64,000 nucleotides of DNA from JBCDJI01 sp964351865 (GTDB lineage Bacteria; Verrucomicrobiota; Verrucomicrobiia; Methylacidiphilales; JBCBYL01), in contig CAYGPJ010000016.1 in assembly GCA_964351865.1 (NCBI GenBank), positions 17,238 through 81,237 on the forward strand, written 5' to 3'. A program made the translations under genes and the position numbers. The notes beneath the pieces were generated by a model. The model ran no database searches. It was not told where the DNA came from and saw only the letters and a program-made list of their open reading frames with translations. Shown here piece by piece: positions 8,369-16,577 of this stretch (position 1 is its first letter; each line of letters opens with the position of its first letter).

Positions 8369-10390
8369 TCATTCAGCACCTTCGGTAGTGAAGGGGCGTT
8401 GGTCGGTGCGGAAGGGGGAGGCAGGGAGTCCGGCTCCGTTGATAAGATTGACCTCCGGGTTGATGTCCCAGCCGTAACGGACTTCGGCAGGCGCGGCGAT
8501 GTCGGGATGGGACACAAACACTTCATTGCCTTCGATGCGGGCCTGGGCCGACTGAAAGGGGCCGTTTTTTTCTGCAATGAGGAAGCCTTTGAGGTCACCC
8601 CCATCACGGGTCTGCAAGCCGCCCTCAACGTGGTCGAATTGAAGGCGGATCTGACCAGGTTCCACTGAAACCTCCCGGAACAGTGGGCCGGAATGGGCAA
8701 TCGGTTGCTGGAAGAATGAGCCGATTCCGGGCAGGGAGCCCATCCAGCCCGAAGGTGCTGTTTTATGGTAGGTTTGGGCTAGTGCCCAGAGGGCGAGACG
8801 CTTTCCCACATCCTGTTTGTTTTTCGGGTGGATATCGTCAGGGTCCCCGATATCGATCGTCACAGCCATGCCTGTGTTAGGGAGACCCAAGGTTTCGCGT
8901 TGAGCTTCGCGCAACTCAGGCCAGCCGGGGCGGTCGCTGTAATTGGCGAGTTGGACAAAGTAAAAAGGAAAATCATCGCGGCCCCAGGCTGAGCGCCAGG
9001 CACGGATCATGTCAGGAAAGAGAGTCCGGTACTGATCGGCGCGGAAAGCATTGGATTCTCCCTGATACCAGATGACGCCCCGGAAGGCGGAGGGAACCAG
9101 CGGAGAGAGCATTCCATTCCAGAGATAGGAGCCGATATCGTTCACACTGTTTGCTAAGATGTTAGGGCGACGTCCCAGTTTGGTGATTGTCTTCATTTGC
9201 CAACCTTCTTTGAGTGAAACGGGGTCACCTTGCGACCATATCAGCGCAGGCTCCTGAATATTGTTCCCGAAATGAGCGATATTCCGCACGTCTACGATTT
9301 GCAGGAGAACGACGTTTTTTCCGGCTTGAAGTGTGCCTGCGGGAACTGGGTATTCGCGGTATACCCGGCGGGCCTCTTCGGTATCTGGCCCGGTTCTGCC
9401 GATTTCTACCCCGTTGATCCATGTGACGTCATAGTTATCGATTTGGCCCAGAACCATGCGGGCTCCTTCACGCCGGGCCTGTTCATCCGTTAAAGAAAAA
9501 ACTAATCGAACGTGAACCAGTCCATTGTGGTCTTCGAGGAAATCCACCCCGGGCTGCACCGGCTCGGTTCCAGCGGGTGATGTCTGCGGATCGAACCACG
9601 AAGCGTCCGGTGGTTGCGGGTTTTCAGAAAGGGAGGTGATTTGTTGGTTAAAGGTATCAAACGCTTCCTGCATGGTCTGTTCCAGATCCGGGTGTTTAGC
9701 GAGGCGTTCAGTGGTTTGATGGTATTCGGCCATGATTTGAGCGTAGGCGGGATTTGATTCGAGCGCAGCCAAGGGAGTCCAGGCTTCGGCACGGGTTCCA
9801 CCCCAGTTGCTGGAGATCAGTCCGATCGGAACATTAAGTTCCTGCCACAACTCGCGTCCGAAATAGTAGGCGACGGCTGAGAAGGATGCGACAGACTCAG
9901 GTGAGCAGACTTGCCAGCTGGCTTCCGTATCCTCAAGCGGAACAGGCGAAAACGCGCGGGGAACATCAAAGAGACGAATCATCGGATAGTTCGCTGCGGC
10001 AATTTCCACTTCCGGATTAGCGGCGCGGTCGACCCTCCATTCCATGTTGGACTGGCCGGAGCACAGCCATACTTCTCCTACGAGAATGTCTTTAAAAACG
10101 GCGGATTGATCACCTGAGGTGACTTTCAGGGTGGAGGGTTCGCCCGGCGATTGCGGTGGCAGCTTTGCCATCCATTTTCCGTCTTTACCGGCACTTGCTG
10201 TTACCGAATCTTCCCGGAAGGTGACGGTGATTTTCTCATCCGGTGTGGCGGTTCCCCAGACGGGAATCACCTGCTCCCGTTGCAGCACCATGTGGTCGCC
10301 GAAGAAGTTAGCCACTTTCAGCTGTGCTTGAGTCGTGAAAGGGAGGAGCCAGGCGGCGAGGGTCAGTGTGATTATGGAGATGGTTTTCAT
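8369..10390 (-). CDS. Sialate O-acetylesterase-like SGNH hydrolase
   Basis: 673-residue exported carbohydrate esterase of the SASA/DUF303 group. The ATG at 10390 is preferred over an upstream TTG (10450) because it opens directly into a signal peptide ending near T-T-Q-A-Q. The catalytic block S-G-Q-S-N-M-E-W places Ser at 114. W-Y-Q-G-E-S-N in the second half and D-D-I-H-P-K near residue 515 supply the other SGNH blocks including the Asp/His pair. A beta-sandwich insertion with jelly-roll character lies about residues 250-400. These enzymes remove acetyl groups from sugars; in this gene train a polysaccharide acetyl esterase is more likely than a sialic-acid role. A 16-bp LacI-type palindrome lies 45 bp upstream. 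Confidence 0.93.
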   Translation of the reverse strand: MKTISIITLTLAAWLLPFTTQAQLKVANFFGDHMVLQREQVIPVWGTATPDEKITVTFREDSVTASAGKDGKWMAKLPPQSPGEPSTLKVTSGDQSAVFKDILVGEVWLCSGQSNMEWRVDRAANPEVEIAAANYPMIRLFDVPRAFSPVPLEDTEASWQVCSPESVASFSAVAYYFGRELWQELNVPIGLISSNWGGTRAEAWTPLAALESNPAYAQIMAEYHQTTERLAKHPDLEQTMQEAFDTFNQQITSLSENPQPPDASWFDPQTSPAGTEPVQPGVDFLEDHNGLVHVRLVFSLTDEQARREGARMVLGQIDNYDVTWINGVEIGRTGPDTEEARRVYREYPVPAGTLQAGKNVVLLQIVDVRNIAHFGNNIQEPALIWSQGDPVSLKEGWQMKTITKLGRRPNILANSVNDIGSYLWNGMLSPLVPSAFRGVIWYQGESNAFRADQYRTLFPDMIRAWRSAWGRDDFPFYFVQLANYSDRPGWPELREAQRETLGLPNTGMAVTIDIGDPDDIHPKNKQDVGKRLALWALAQTYHKTAPSGWMGSLPGIGSFFQQPIAHSGPLFREVSVEPGQIRLQFDHVEGGLQTRDGGDLKGFLIAEKNGPFQSAQARIEGNEVFVSHPDIAAPAEVRYGWDINPEVNLINGAGLPASPFRTDQRPFTTEGAE

Positions 10391-10434
10391 AGCTATCGAA
10401 TCCGGTTGATAATAATTAAAAAACTTATTGGTTC

Positions 10435-10450
10435 TTGAAATCGATTTCAA
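10435..10450. promoter_or_regulatory. Perfect 16-bp palindrome, LacI-family-type operator
   Basis: TTGAAATCGATTTCAA is a perfect inverted repeat with a central CG, the arrangement typical of LacI/GalR-family operators (TGAAA-N-CG-N-TTTCA). It lies 45 bp upstream of the SGNH esterase start and a TAATTATTAT tract lies between them. No LacI-type gene is in the window, so the regulator would act in trans. Confidence 0.6.
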
Positions 10451-10485
10451 TCATTCATTCCTGCGATTTCGATGGTCTATCTGTT

Positions 10486-11032
10486 TTAGGCCAGACGCGA
10501 ATATAGTTTTTTTTGACTAAGCACGTTCACGCAGGGGCCTGCTGCCGGATGAGAGATACGGCGGTGATTGAAGCAGTCTTTATCCAGCAAATATGGGGTG
10601 CCATCGGGCTGAACGTAGGGAAGATTTGGAATTCCGGCTTTACCCAGCAAGTCCGACGTAACGAGAGGCGGGTTTGAGTGGTTCGAGACCGAGTCGAGTG
10701 TGATGGCAGGTAGCCCCAGCCAAATTTAATTTTTCATGAGTTTTCAGATCGTCATGGGCATTTTCAAGGAAGAGATTACCTCCCGAGTAAATACGGGTGT
10801 CATTGTGGGGTTGCCGGAAGGGGGGTGCTCTCGCGGAACACCCCTGCGTGCCCGGTGATGATTTCACCGGGTTGGGCTACTTCTGCGGCAACTGACATGA
10901 TGCAAAAGGGTGGTTGTGGGACCCGTCATGCGCATCATCGCCGTTCGGTGAGACGAAATATTCCCTGGGTGAAAACGTTCAGGCGACTAATATGCAGAAC
11001 GTCAACATCATGCGGCAACCTAACTGAAACAT
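10486..11032 (-). pseudogene. Decayed right-handed beta-helix protein gene
   Basis: Reading the minus strand, a coherent but broken exported-protein gene can be pieced together. From the ATG at 11032: a signal-like M-F-Q-L-G-C-R-M-M-L-T-F-C-I-L-V-A, an in-frame TGA at 10979-10981, then E-Y-F-V-S-P-N-G-D-D-A-H-D-G followed by P-F-A-S, the classic opening of secreted parallel beta-helix enzymes. A frame change leads to P-G-E-I-I-T-G-H-A-G-V-F-R-E, also standard for that family. Two more frame changes lead to I-Y-S-G-G-N-L-F-L-E-N and finally N-L-P-Y-V-Q-P-D-G-T-P-Y. About 550 bp remain where an intact gene would need well over 1.5 kb, so an internal deletion plus frameshifts and a stop are inferred. 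It fills most of the otherwise gene-free 10391-11173 gap. Confidence 0.65.
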
Positions 11033-11173
11033 GCATCTGGGGGCTGAAGTGAAATGTTTCATGGAATTTAAATGCTGGCGATTGGGGAAGGGGTAACTGA
11101 TAGTAAGGGAACTTTAGCCATAAGCGGGATTTTATCTTGAGATCTGATCGGGGCGAACTAGCTTTTAATTATT

Positions 11174-11908
11174 ATGTTGAAGGTTCAGAAAATATTTTGG
11201 TGGCTAGCGATTGGCATCATGGGCACGGGCTGTGCCGAAAAAGATTCGTCAGTATCTCAGGCTCCAACCGCCTCAATGGAGCCAGCAGCTATAGTGAGTG
11301 AGAGTGGCGAGTTTAACTGTATTTTAAGTGAGTTGTTGGAAAATCCTACTCACGAGGTGTCGATTTCCGGGAATCCAGAGCGTGTCAGCGATGCGGTGAT
11401 GGGCGAGGTGGTTCTCTTCGACGGTGTCGATGATGCGGTGTTCATCAACACCAATCCACTGGAGGGACTCACCCGTTTCACCGTGGAAATCATCTTCCGG
11501 CAGGATGGTGGGGGAAGTATGGAACCGAGGTTCTTTCATATCGGTCACGCCAAGGGGGATCGTATGCTGCTGGAAACACGGCTTACGGATGATGGTCAGT
11601 GGCATCTCGATAGCTTTCTGCGATCAGGAGAAGCTTATCAGGTCCTGATTGATCCGCAGCAGAACCATCCGGTGGGTGAGTGGGCGCATGTGGCACTGGT
11701 GCTCGAGGATGGTCACATGCGGCATTACGTGAATGGGAAACAGGAACTGGCGGGGCAGTTGGAATTCAACCCGATCATCGGCGGCAGCATGTCGCTGGGG
11801 GTGCGCTTGGGGCTGAGGCACTGGTTCAAGGGAGCGATTCACTCTATTCGAGTGACCCCTGAGGCTTTGAAAGTGGAATCGTTTTTACCGGAAGCGTCGA
11901 AATTTTGA
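11174..11908 (+). CDS. LamG/concanavalin-like domain lipoprotein
   Basis: 244-residue lipoprotein: the signal ends in M-G-T-G-C near residue 20. From about residue 75 onward it is a Laminin-G-3/concanavalin A-like jelly roll: F-D-G-V-D-D-A-V-F at ~83-91, the T-V-E-I-I-F strand, the W-A-H-V-A-L-V strand near 166-172 followed by Y-V-N-G-K, and a G-A-I-H-S-I-R-V final strand. Such domains bind glycans or cap carbohydrate-active enzymes. No catalytic residues are evident, so a surface glycan-binding role is inferred. It stands alone before two sulfatase genes, 105 bp upstream of the first, with TAATTATT directly before its start codon. Confidence 0.85.
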   Translation: MLKVQKIFWWLAIGIMGTGCAEKDSSVSQAPTASMEPAAIVSESGEFNCILSELLENPTHEVSISGNPERVSDAVMGEVVLFDGVDDAVFINTNPLEGLTRFTVEIIFRQDGGGSMEPRFFHIGHAKGDRMLLETRLTDDGQWHLDSFLRSGEAYQVLIDPQQNHPVGEWAHVALVLEDGHMRHYVNGKQELAGQLEFNPIIGGSMSLGVRLGLRHWFKGAIHSIRVTPEALKVESFLPEASKF

Positions 11909-12013
11909 TGAATCAATTGAGGGCTCAGTCCCCCATTTCACATGTTGCCGTTGCTCAGATATGAAACGTAAGATATCAATAGTTGGGAGGCTGGCACTAT
12001 TTCACTACACTTT

Positions 12014-13498
12014 ATGAAGAAACCCCTGATAATCATGAGAACTACATTTCTACTGATCGCACTGCTTTGTCATTCCATGACGCATGCCGCCGAAAAACCA
12101 AATATCATCTTCGTCCTATGTGATGACCTTGGTTACGGAGACCTGCAATGCCTGAATCCGCAGAGTGGTAAAATCCCGACACCTGCGGCTGACAAACTGG
12201 CTGCAGCTGGAATGATATTTACCGATGCTCACTCCGGTTCTTCGGTGTGTACACCCACGCGCTATGGCTTGATGACCGGGCGCTACAGCTGGCGCACCTC
12301 TTTACAATCTGGCGTCGTGCAAGGATATGAACCTAACTTGATCGCCGCCGGGCGTCCTACGGTGGCCAGTTTCCTGCAAGATCAAGGCTACCACACCGCG
12401 ATCATCGGGAAGTGGCATCTGAACTTTCAATATACAGATCCTGATTCCGGAGCATTCCTGAATAAAAAGGACATGAAGAAAAATGAAGTGGCACCGATCG
12501 GATCTATTATTCCGGACGGCCCCTTAACCCGTGGCTTTGATTACTATCACGGCTTCCACCATGCCCGCGATATGGAGGGGGTGATAGAAAACGATCGGGT
12601 CATCGAGCATGACGCAGTGATCAACATGTTGCCGCGTCTGACTCGCAAGGCGGTGGAATATATCGACTCGCGCGCTAAAAGCGCACCGGATCAACCTTTC
12701 TTTCTCTACCTGCCGCTGGGTTCACCCCATACGCCCATCGTGCCTGCTCCCGAGTGGCAGGGGAAAAGCGGGTTGGGCGACTACGGCGATTTCGTGATGC
12801 AGAACGATGCCGCTCTGGGGGCAGTGATGGATGCATTGGATCGCAATGGACTGACCGACAATACCTTCATCCTCTTTTCCAGCGACAATGGTTGCTCCAA
12901 GGCGGCGGGTATTCCAGAGCTTGAAAAGCAGGGGCACTTAGTCAGCGCCCAGTTCAGGGGATCCAAAGCTGATATTTGGGATGGAGGTCACCGTGTGCCA
13001 TTCCTGGTTCGCTGGCCGGGAAAGATCGAGCCGGGTTCCACTTCAGATCAACTGATCTGTCTGACCGATTTCTTTGCAACCATCTGCGACGTGACGGGTC
13101 AGGATTTGCCTGTCGGTAGTGGCGAGGACAGCGTCAGTTTTCTGCCCGCACTTTATGGGAAAGCTATCGAGTCCACCCGCAAAGGAATTATTCATCACTC
13201 AATCTCCGGGCATTTTGCCTACCGTGATGGTAAGTGGAAGTTACTGCTCGCACGCGGATCCGGTGGCTGGTCAAGTCCTCGCGAAAAAGAAATGCCTCAA
13301 GACGCTCCCGAGGCTCAGTTGTATGACATGGAGAATGATGCTTCCGAGACCAATAATCTTTACACGACTCATCCGGAGATCGCCCAGCGCCTGTTAGCAG
13401 AGTTGACAGCTGATGTGGAAGCGGGCCGCAGCACGGACGGACCCGCTGCCGCAAATGATATTGATAAAATCAACCTCTGGAAAAGCGGACGCCAGTGA
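12014..13498 (+). CDS. Secreted sulfatase (C-T-P-T-R type)
   Basis: 494-residue arylsulfatase with a Sec signal peptide ending around residue 26 (an internal ATG at 12035 is an equally good start). Metal-binding C-D-D-L-G is at 36-40, and the formylglycine signature C79-T-P-T-R83 is followed by G-L-M-T-G-R. G-K-W-H-L near 135 and S-S-D-N-G near 293 are further active-site blocks. Length is normal for the S1 family. The next sulfatase starts 19 bp downstream, so the two are very likely co-transcribed. The exact sulfate ester is unknown. Confidence 0.95.
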   Translation: MKKPLIIMRTTFLLIALLCHSMTHAAEKPNIIFVLCDDLGYGDLQCLNPQSGKIPTPAADKLAAAGMIFTDAHSGSSVCTPTRYGLMTGRYSWRTSLQSGVVQGYEPNLIAAGRPTVASFLQDQGYHTAIIGKWHLNFQYTDPDSGAFLNKKDMKKNEVAPIGSIIPDGPLTRGFDYYHGFHHARDMEGVIENDRVIEHDAVINMLPRLTRKAVEYIDSRAKSAPDQPFFLYLPLGSPHTPIVPAPEWQGKSGLGDYGDFVMQNDAALGAVMDALDRNGLTDNTFILFSSDNGCSKAAGIPELEKQGHLVSAQFRGSKADIWDGGHRVPFLVRWPGKIEPGSTSDQLICLTDFFATICDVTGQDLPVGSGEDSVSFLPALYGKAIESTRKGIIHHSISGHFAYRDGKWKLLLARGSGGWSSPREKEMPQDAPEAQLYDMENDASETNNLYTTHPEIAQRLLAELTADVEAGRSTDGPAAANDIDKINLWKSGRQ

Positions 13499-13517
13499 AT
13501 GAATTCACCTAATCACC

Positions 13518-14972
13518 ATGATGAAAAAACAACTGATACTTATGCTATCGCTGCTCTTCGTGGCGGGCTCAGTAAAAGCGGACCAGCCCAATATCCTGTT
13601 CATTCTAGCAGATGATCTCACCTGGGAGGGGATTGGTGCCGTCAATAGTGAGGTTAAAACGCCGAACCTTGATCGGCTGATGGATAACAGCGTCAGCTTC
13701 AGGCGCGCGTATAATATGGGTTCCTATACTCCAGCGGTTTGCGTGGCGAGTCGCACGATGTTTAATAGTGGACTCAGTCTTTGGCATTGCCCTCAGAAAT
13801 TCGGCCGGAAATCAGAAAAGAATTCCGATACTGAATCGATCATGGCTCATACGAAAGCTGAATCAGTAAAGACCTGGAGTCAGTTGCTGAGCGATGCGGG
13901 TTACACCACCTATTTTTCCGGCAAATGGCATGTCAAAATGTTTGAGCCGAAAGCGATTTTTGATGTGGTGGGTACGGAGCGACCAGGCATGCCCAATCAA
14001 ACCCCTGAGGGCTATGACCGCCCTCAAGATGAAAATGACAAGCGTTGGCTGCCCTGGGATAAATCAAAAGAAGGCTTCTGGAAGGGCGGAACGCATTGGA
14101 GTGAGGTCTTGCGCAATGAAACGATCGGATTCATCGAGCAGGCCAGCGGTGATCCGAACCCTTTCTTTATGTATATCGCATTCAATGCTCCCCATGACCC
14201 GCGGCAGGCACCTAAGGAATACGTCGACATGTATCCTCTGGAATCCATTAAAGTTCCAGAGAATTTTATTCCGCAGTATCCGTATGCCGAAGCGATGGAG
14301 TCCGGACCAAAGCTCCGCGATGAGCGGCTGGCACCCTTCCCGAGGACGGAATATTCAATCCAGGTCAACCGGGCTGAATATTATGCTTTAATTACCCACA
14401 TGGACGAACAGATCGGCCAAATAATGTCAGCACTGGAAAAAAGCGGACAGCTGGACAATACCTACATTTTCTTTACAGCGGACCACGGCCTCGCGGTCGG
14501 TCATCATGGCCTGTTGGGCAAACAAAACATGTATGAAGACAGCATCGGTGCGCCGCTCATGGTCAGTGGACCGGGACTCGAAAAAGGCAAGCTGCTGGAT
14601 CAGCGGGTTTATATCCAGGACATCGTTCCCAGCACCTTGGAGTTGGCCAATGCCAGCATTCCGGAGACGGTCGAGTTTGAGAGTTTTATGCCACTGGTTA
14701 TGGGGGAGAGATCTGAAGGACGTGACGTGATCTATGGTGCCTATACCAAGGCCCAGCGCTGTCTGATCCAGGCGGATTGGAAGCTGATCTACTATCCCAA
14801 GGCCACTAAGTTCCGCTTATTCAATCTGGTAAAAGATCCCCATGAAATGAATGACCTCGCGGATCACCCGGAATATCAGGAGCGATTGGATTCGATGAAA
14901 TCAAGCCTCGCAGATGAAATGAAGCGACTCAATGATCCGCTGTCTCATGAAGGGATTCTATCCAGCCGTTGA
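13518..14972 (+). CDS. Secreted sulfatase with C-x-A-x-R signature
   Basis: 484-residue sulfatase with a short signal peptide (cleavage near A-D-Q, residue 21). The metal-binding A-D-D-L is at 31-34. The maturation motif is C75-V-A-S-R79, with Ala where most sulfatases have Pro; this variant is accepted in known sulfatases. F-S-G-K-W-H-V near 135 and T-A-D-H-G-L-A-V-G-H-H near 320 complete the active site, the latter resembling choline-sulfatase and iduronate-sulfatase families. It follows the previous sulfatase by 19 bp and is probably translated from the same mRNA. Confidence 0.94.
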   Translation: MMKKQLILMLSLLFVAGSVKADQPNILFILADDLTWEGIGAVNSEVKTPNLDRLMDNSVSFRRAYNMGSYTPAVCVASRTMFNSGLSLWHCPQKFGRKSEKNSDTESIMAHTKAESVKTWSQLLSDAGYTTYFSGKWHVKMFEPKAIFDVVGTERPGMPNQTPEGYDRPQDENDKRWLPWDKSKEGFWKGGTHWSEVLRNETIGFIEQASGDPNPFFMYIAFNAPHDPRQAPKEYVDMYPLESIKVPENFIPQYPYAEAMESGPKLRDERLAPFPRTEYSIQVNRAEYYALITHMDEQIGQIMSALEKSGQLDNTYIFFTADHGLAVGHHGLLGKQNMYEDSIGAPLMVSGPGLEKGKLLDQRVYIQDIVPSTLELANASIPETVEFESFMPLVMGERSEGRDVIYGAYTKAQRCLIQADWKLIYYPKATKFRLFNLVKDPHEMNDLADHPEYQERLDSMKSSLADEMKRLNDPLSHEGILSSR

Positions 14973-15032
14973 TAATACTCCCAGTTGAGCCAAAAGTGGA
15001 CCAGCATCTGTCGGACTTGCTGTAAGCAGTTT

Positions 15033-16553
15033 TTACTGATTCGATAGCGTCTGGGCATCGGGAAAATTGGGTGAGTCAGCGTTCAGCAGATAGTCCCTCA
15101 ATCCATACACATTCCGATTGATCCGTCGCATCGATTCGATCAATTCGGGGTAAGGCTGATAGGCTGCATTCAGGATACCCTTGTTACTGGCTTTTTCCTG
15201 ATACTGCAGTGGGCCTTCATCAGTGTAGCGGAACCAGTGCCAGCCGACGATATTCGGGTTGCGGAGCAGGCTGATGGTGAAGTTTTCGTAAAACCGGCCA
15301 CGATCTTTCTGAGAGCGAACCAGGAAGCCGGCACCCGAAACGTTACGCAGTCCGGAGTCGACCCCCTTGGCATACCATTCGGTGATCATGATCGGCTTTC
15401 CCGCAAGTGTGGCCATTGCGTTCATTTGTTCCTGATCGATATTCCAGCGATGGTAGAGATTAATCGCGATCACATCCATGTATTTCCCGGCGGCCTCATA
15501 GGCAGAAGGTTGGACTAAAGCGGTTTTGTGAAAGCGCGTTCCCAGATACATGTGGTTGGGGTCATATTTGTGAATGGTTTCACGCACGAGCTTGAAGTAT
15601 CTCGAGAGCACCATCACACAAAACTCACGGTCATCGGCGGGAGTGATGTCGTTTTCGGTTTTTCCTCTTTCTTGCAGCCAGACACGGGCTGCCACAGTGC
15701 CATGATCCTGTTCACCACGTGCTAGATAGCGTTGGATAATTTTCTCCTCAGATAAGGGGATCTCGTTATCAGAAAAGATACCAAAGACCCACGGGTCATC
15801 TTTGGTTTCAACTAGACGTTGGCAGGCTTCATCGATGTGGGCGGGGAGGTCCGGGTGGAAAACAGGCAGCACGTCCCCAGTCAGATTCGTGCTGCCGTAA
15901 CTGGGTTGATAGAGATGATGTTTTTTGGCAAAGGAGCCCATGATCGATATGTGAATCGTATACGGCATGGGGTGACCAAATTCCTTAAAGAGCAGCCCCC
16001 CACTTGACCAACAGCCCAGCGTATTAAAGTGAAGATCATCCTGAAGCAGTGAGTGAGTTTGTTCCGCCCAAACTTTTTTGGATTTAAATTTTTCCTTAAA
16101 GACCTCTTTGCTATCCAGTAAATCATCATGAGGATTGACCGCATTGACTCCTAATCCCCAAAAATGGTATCCTAACGGATCTACCAGTATCCAACGATCC
16201 GAAAGCTTCTTGGCGTAAAAAGATCCGGTGGCTTCTTCGCGTCGGTCGGTTCGGCCTCCAAATTGGCTGAGAGGTATCGCTGGTTGCTTGAAATCTACCA
16301 AGTGATCGAGGGTAATCGTCTGGTAGGTTCTCCATTCCTGTGTATGTTTGGGCAACACTTGGACCGGGGTCGGCTCCAGCACCCGATTCGAGACCTCTTG
16401 TTTGATTTTGGGGAGTGTTGCTTCTGAGTCGATTACCACAGGGGCGTTGTGAGTTGTCGATTCTTTCCCGCAGGAAAGGAAGAACGTGCAACAAAGTGCC
16501 GGAATCAGGATAAAACCGATCGGGCCGCTTCTGCTATATTCTTGAATCAGCAC
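15033..16553 (-). CDS. Clan GH-A glycoside hydrolase (agarase-like) lipoprotein
   Basis: 506-residue lipoprotein starting at GTG 16553, with signal and F-L-S-C lipobox at residues 25-28. The W-I-L-V-D-P-L-G-Y-H-F-W-G-L-G-V stretch (121-136) is the entry strand seen in GH50-type and related GH-A enzymes. E264 in F-S-D-N-E and E392 in I-T-E-W are well placed as acid/base and nucleophile at the ends of strands 4 and 7. This is a retaining beta-glycosidase fold; GH50/GH86-like beta-agarase or beta-galactosidase activity is possible but not proven. It ends the minus-strand pair with the sulfatase at 16578, only 24 bp downstream of that gene. Confidence 0.82.
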   Translation of the reverse strand: MLIQEYSRSGPIGFILIPALCCTFFLSCGKESTTHNAPVVIDSEATLPKIKQEVSNRVLEPTPVQVLPKHTQEWRTYQTITLDHLVDFKQPAIPLSQFGGRTDRREEATGSFYAKKLSDRWILVDPLGYHFWGLGVNAVNPHDDLLDSKEVFKEKFKSKKVWAEQTHSLLQDDLHFNTLGCWSSGGLLFKEFGHPMPYTIHISIMGSFAKKHHLYQPSYGSTNLTGDVLPVFHPDLPAHIDEACQRLVETKDDPWVFGIFSDNEIPLSEEKIIQRYLARGEQDHGTVAARVWLQERGKTENDITPADDREFCVMVLSRYFKLVRETIHKYDPNHMYLGTRFHKTALVQPSAYEAAGKYMDVIAINLYHRWNIDQEQMNAMATLAGKPIMITEWYAKGVDSGLRNVSGAGFLVRSQKDRGRFYENFTISLLRNPNIVGWHWFRYTDEGPLQYQEKASNKGILNAAYQPYPELIESMRRINRNVYGLRDYLLNADSPNFPDAQTLSNQ

Positions 16554-16577
16554 CGCAGTCGGTTTTCGCTAATTTTG

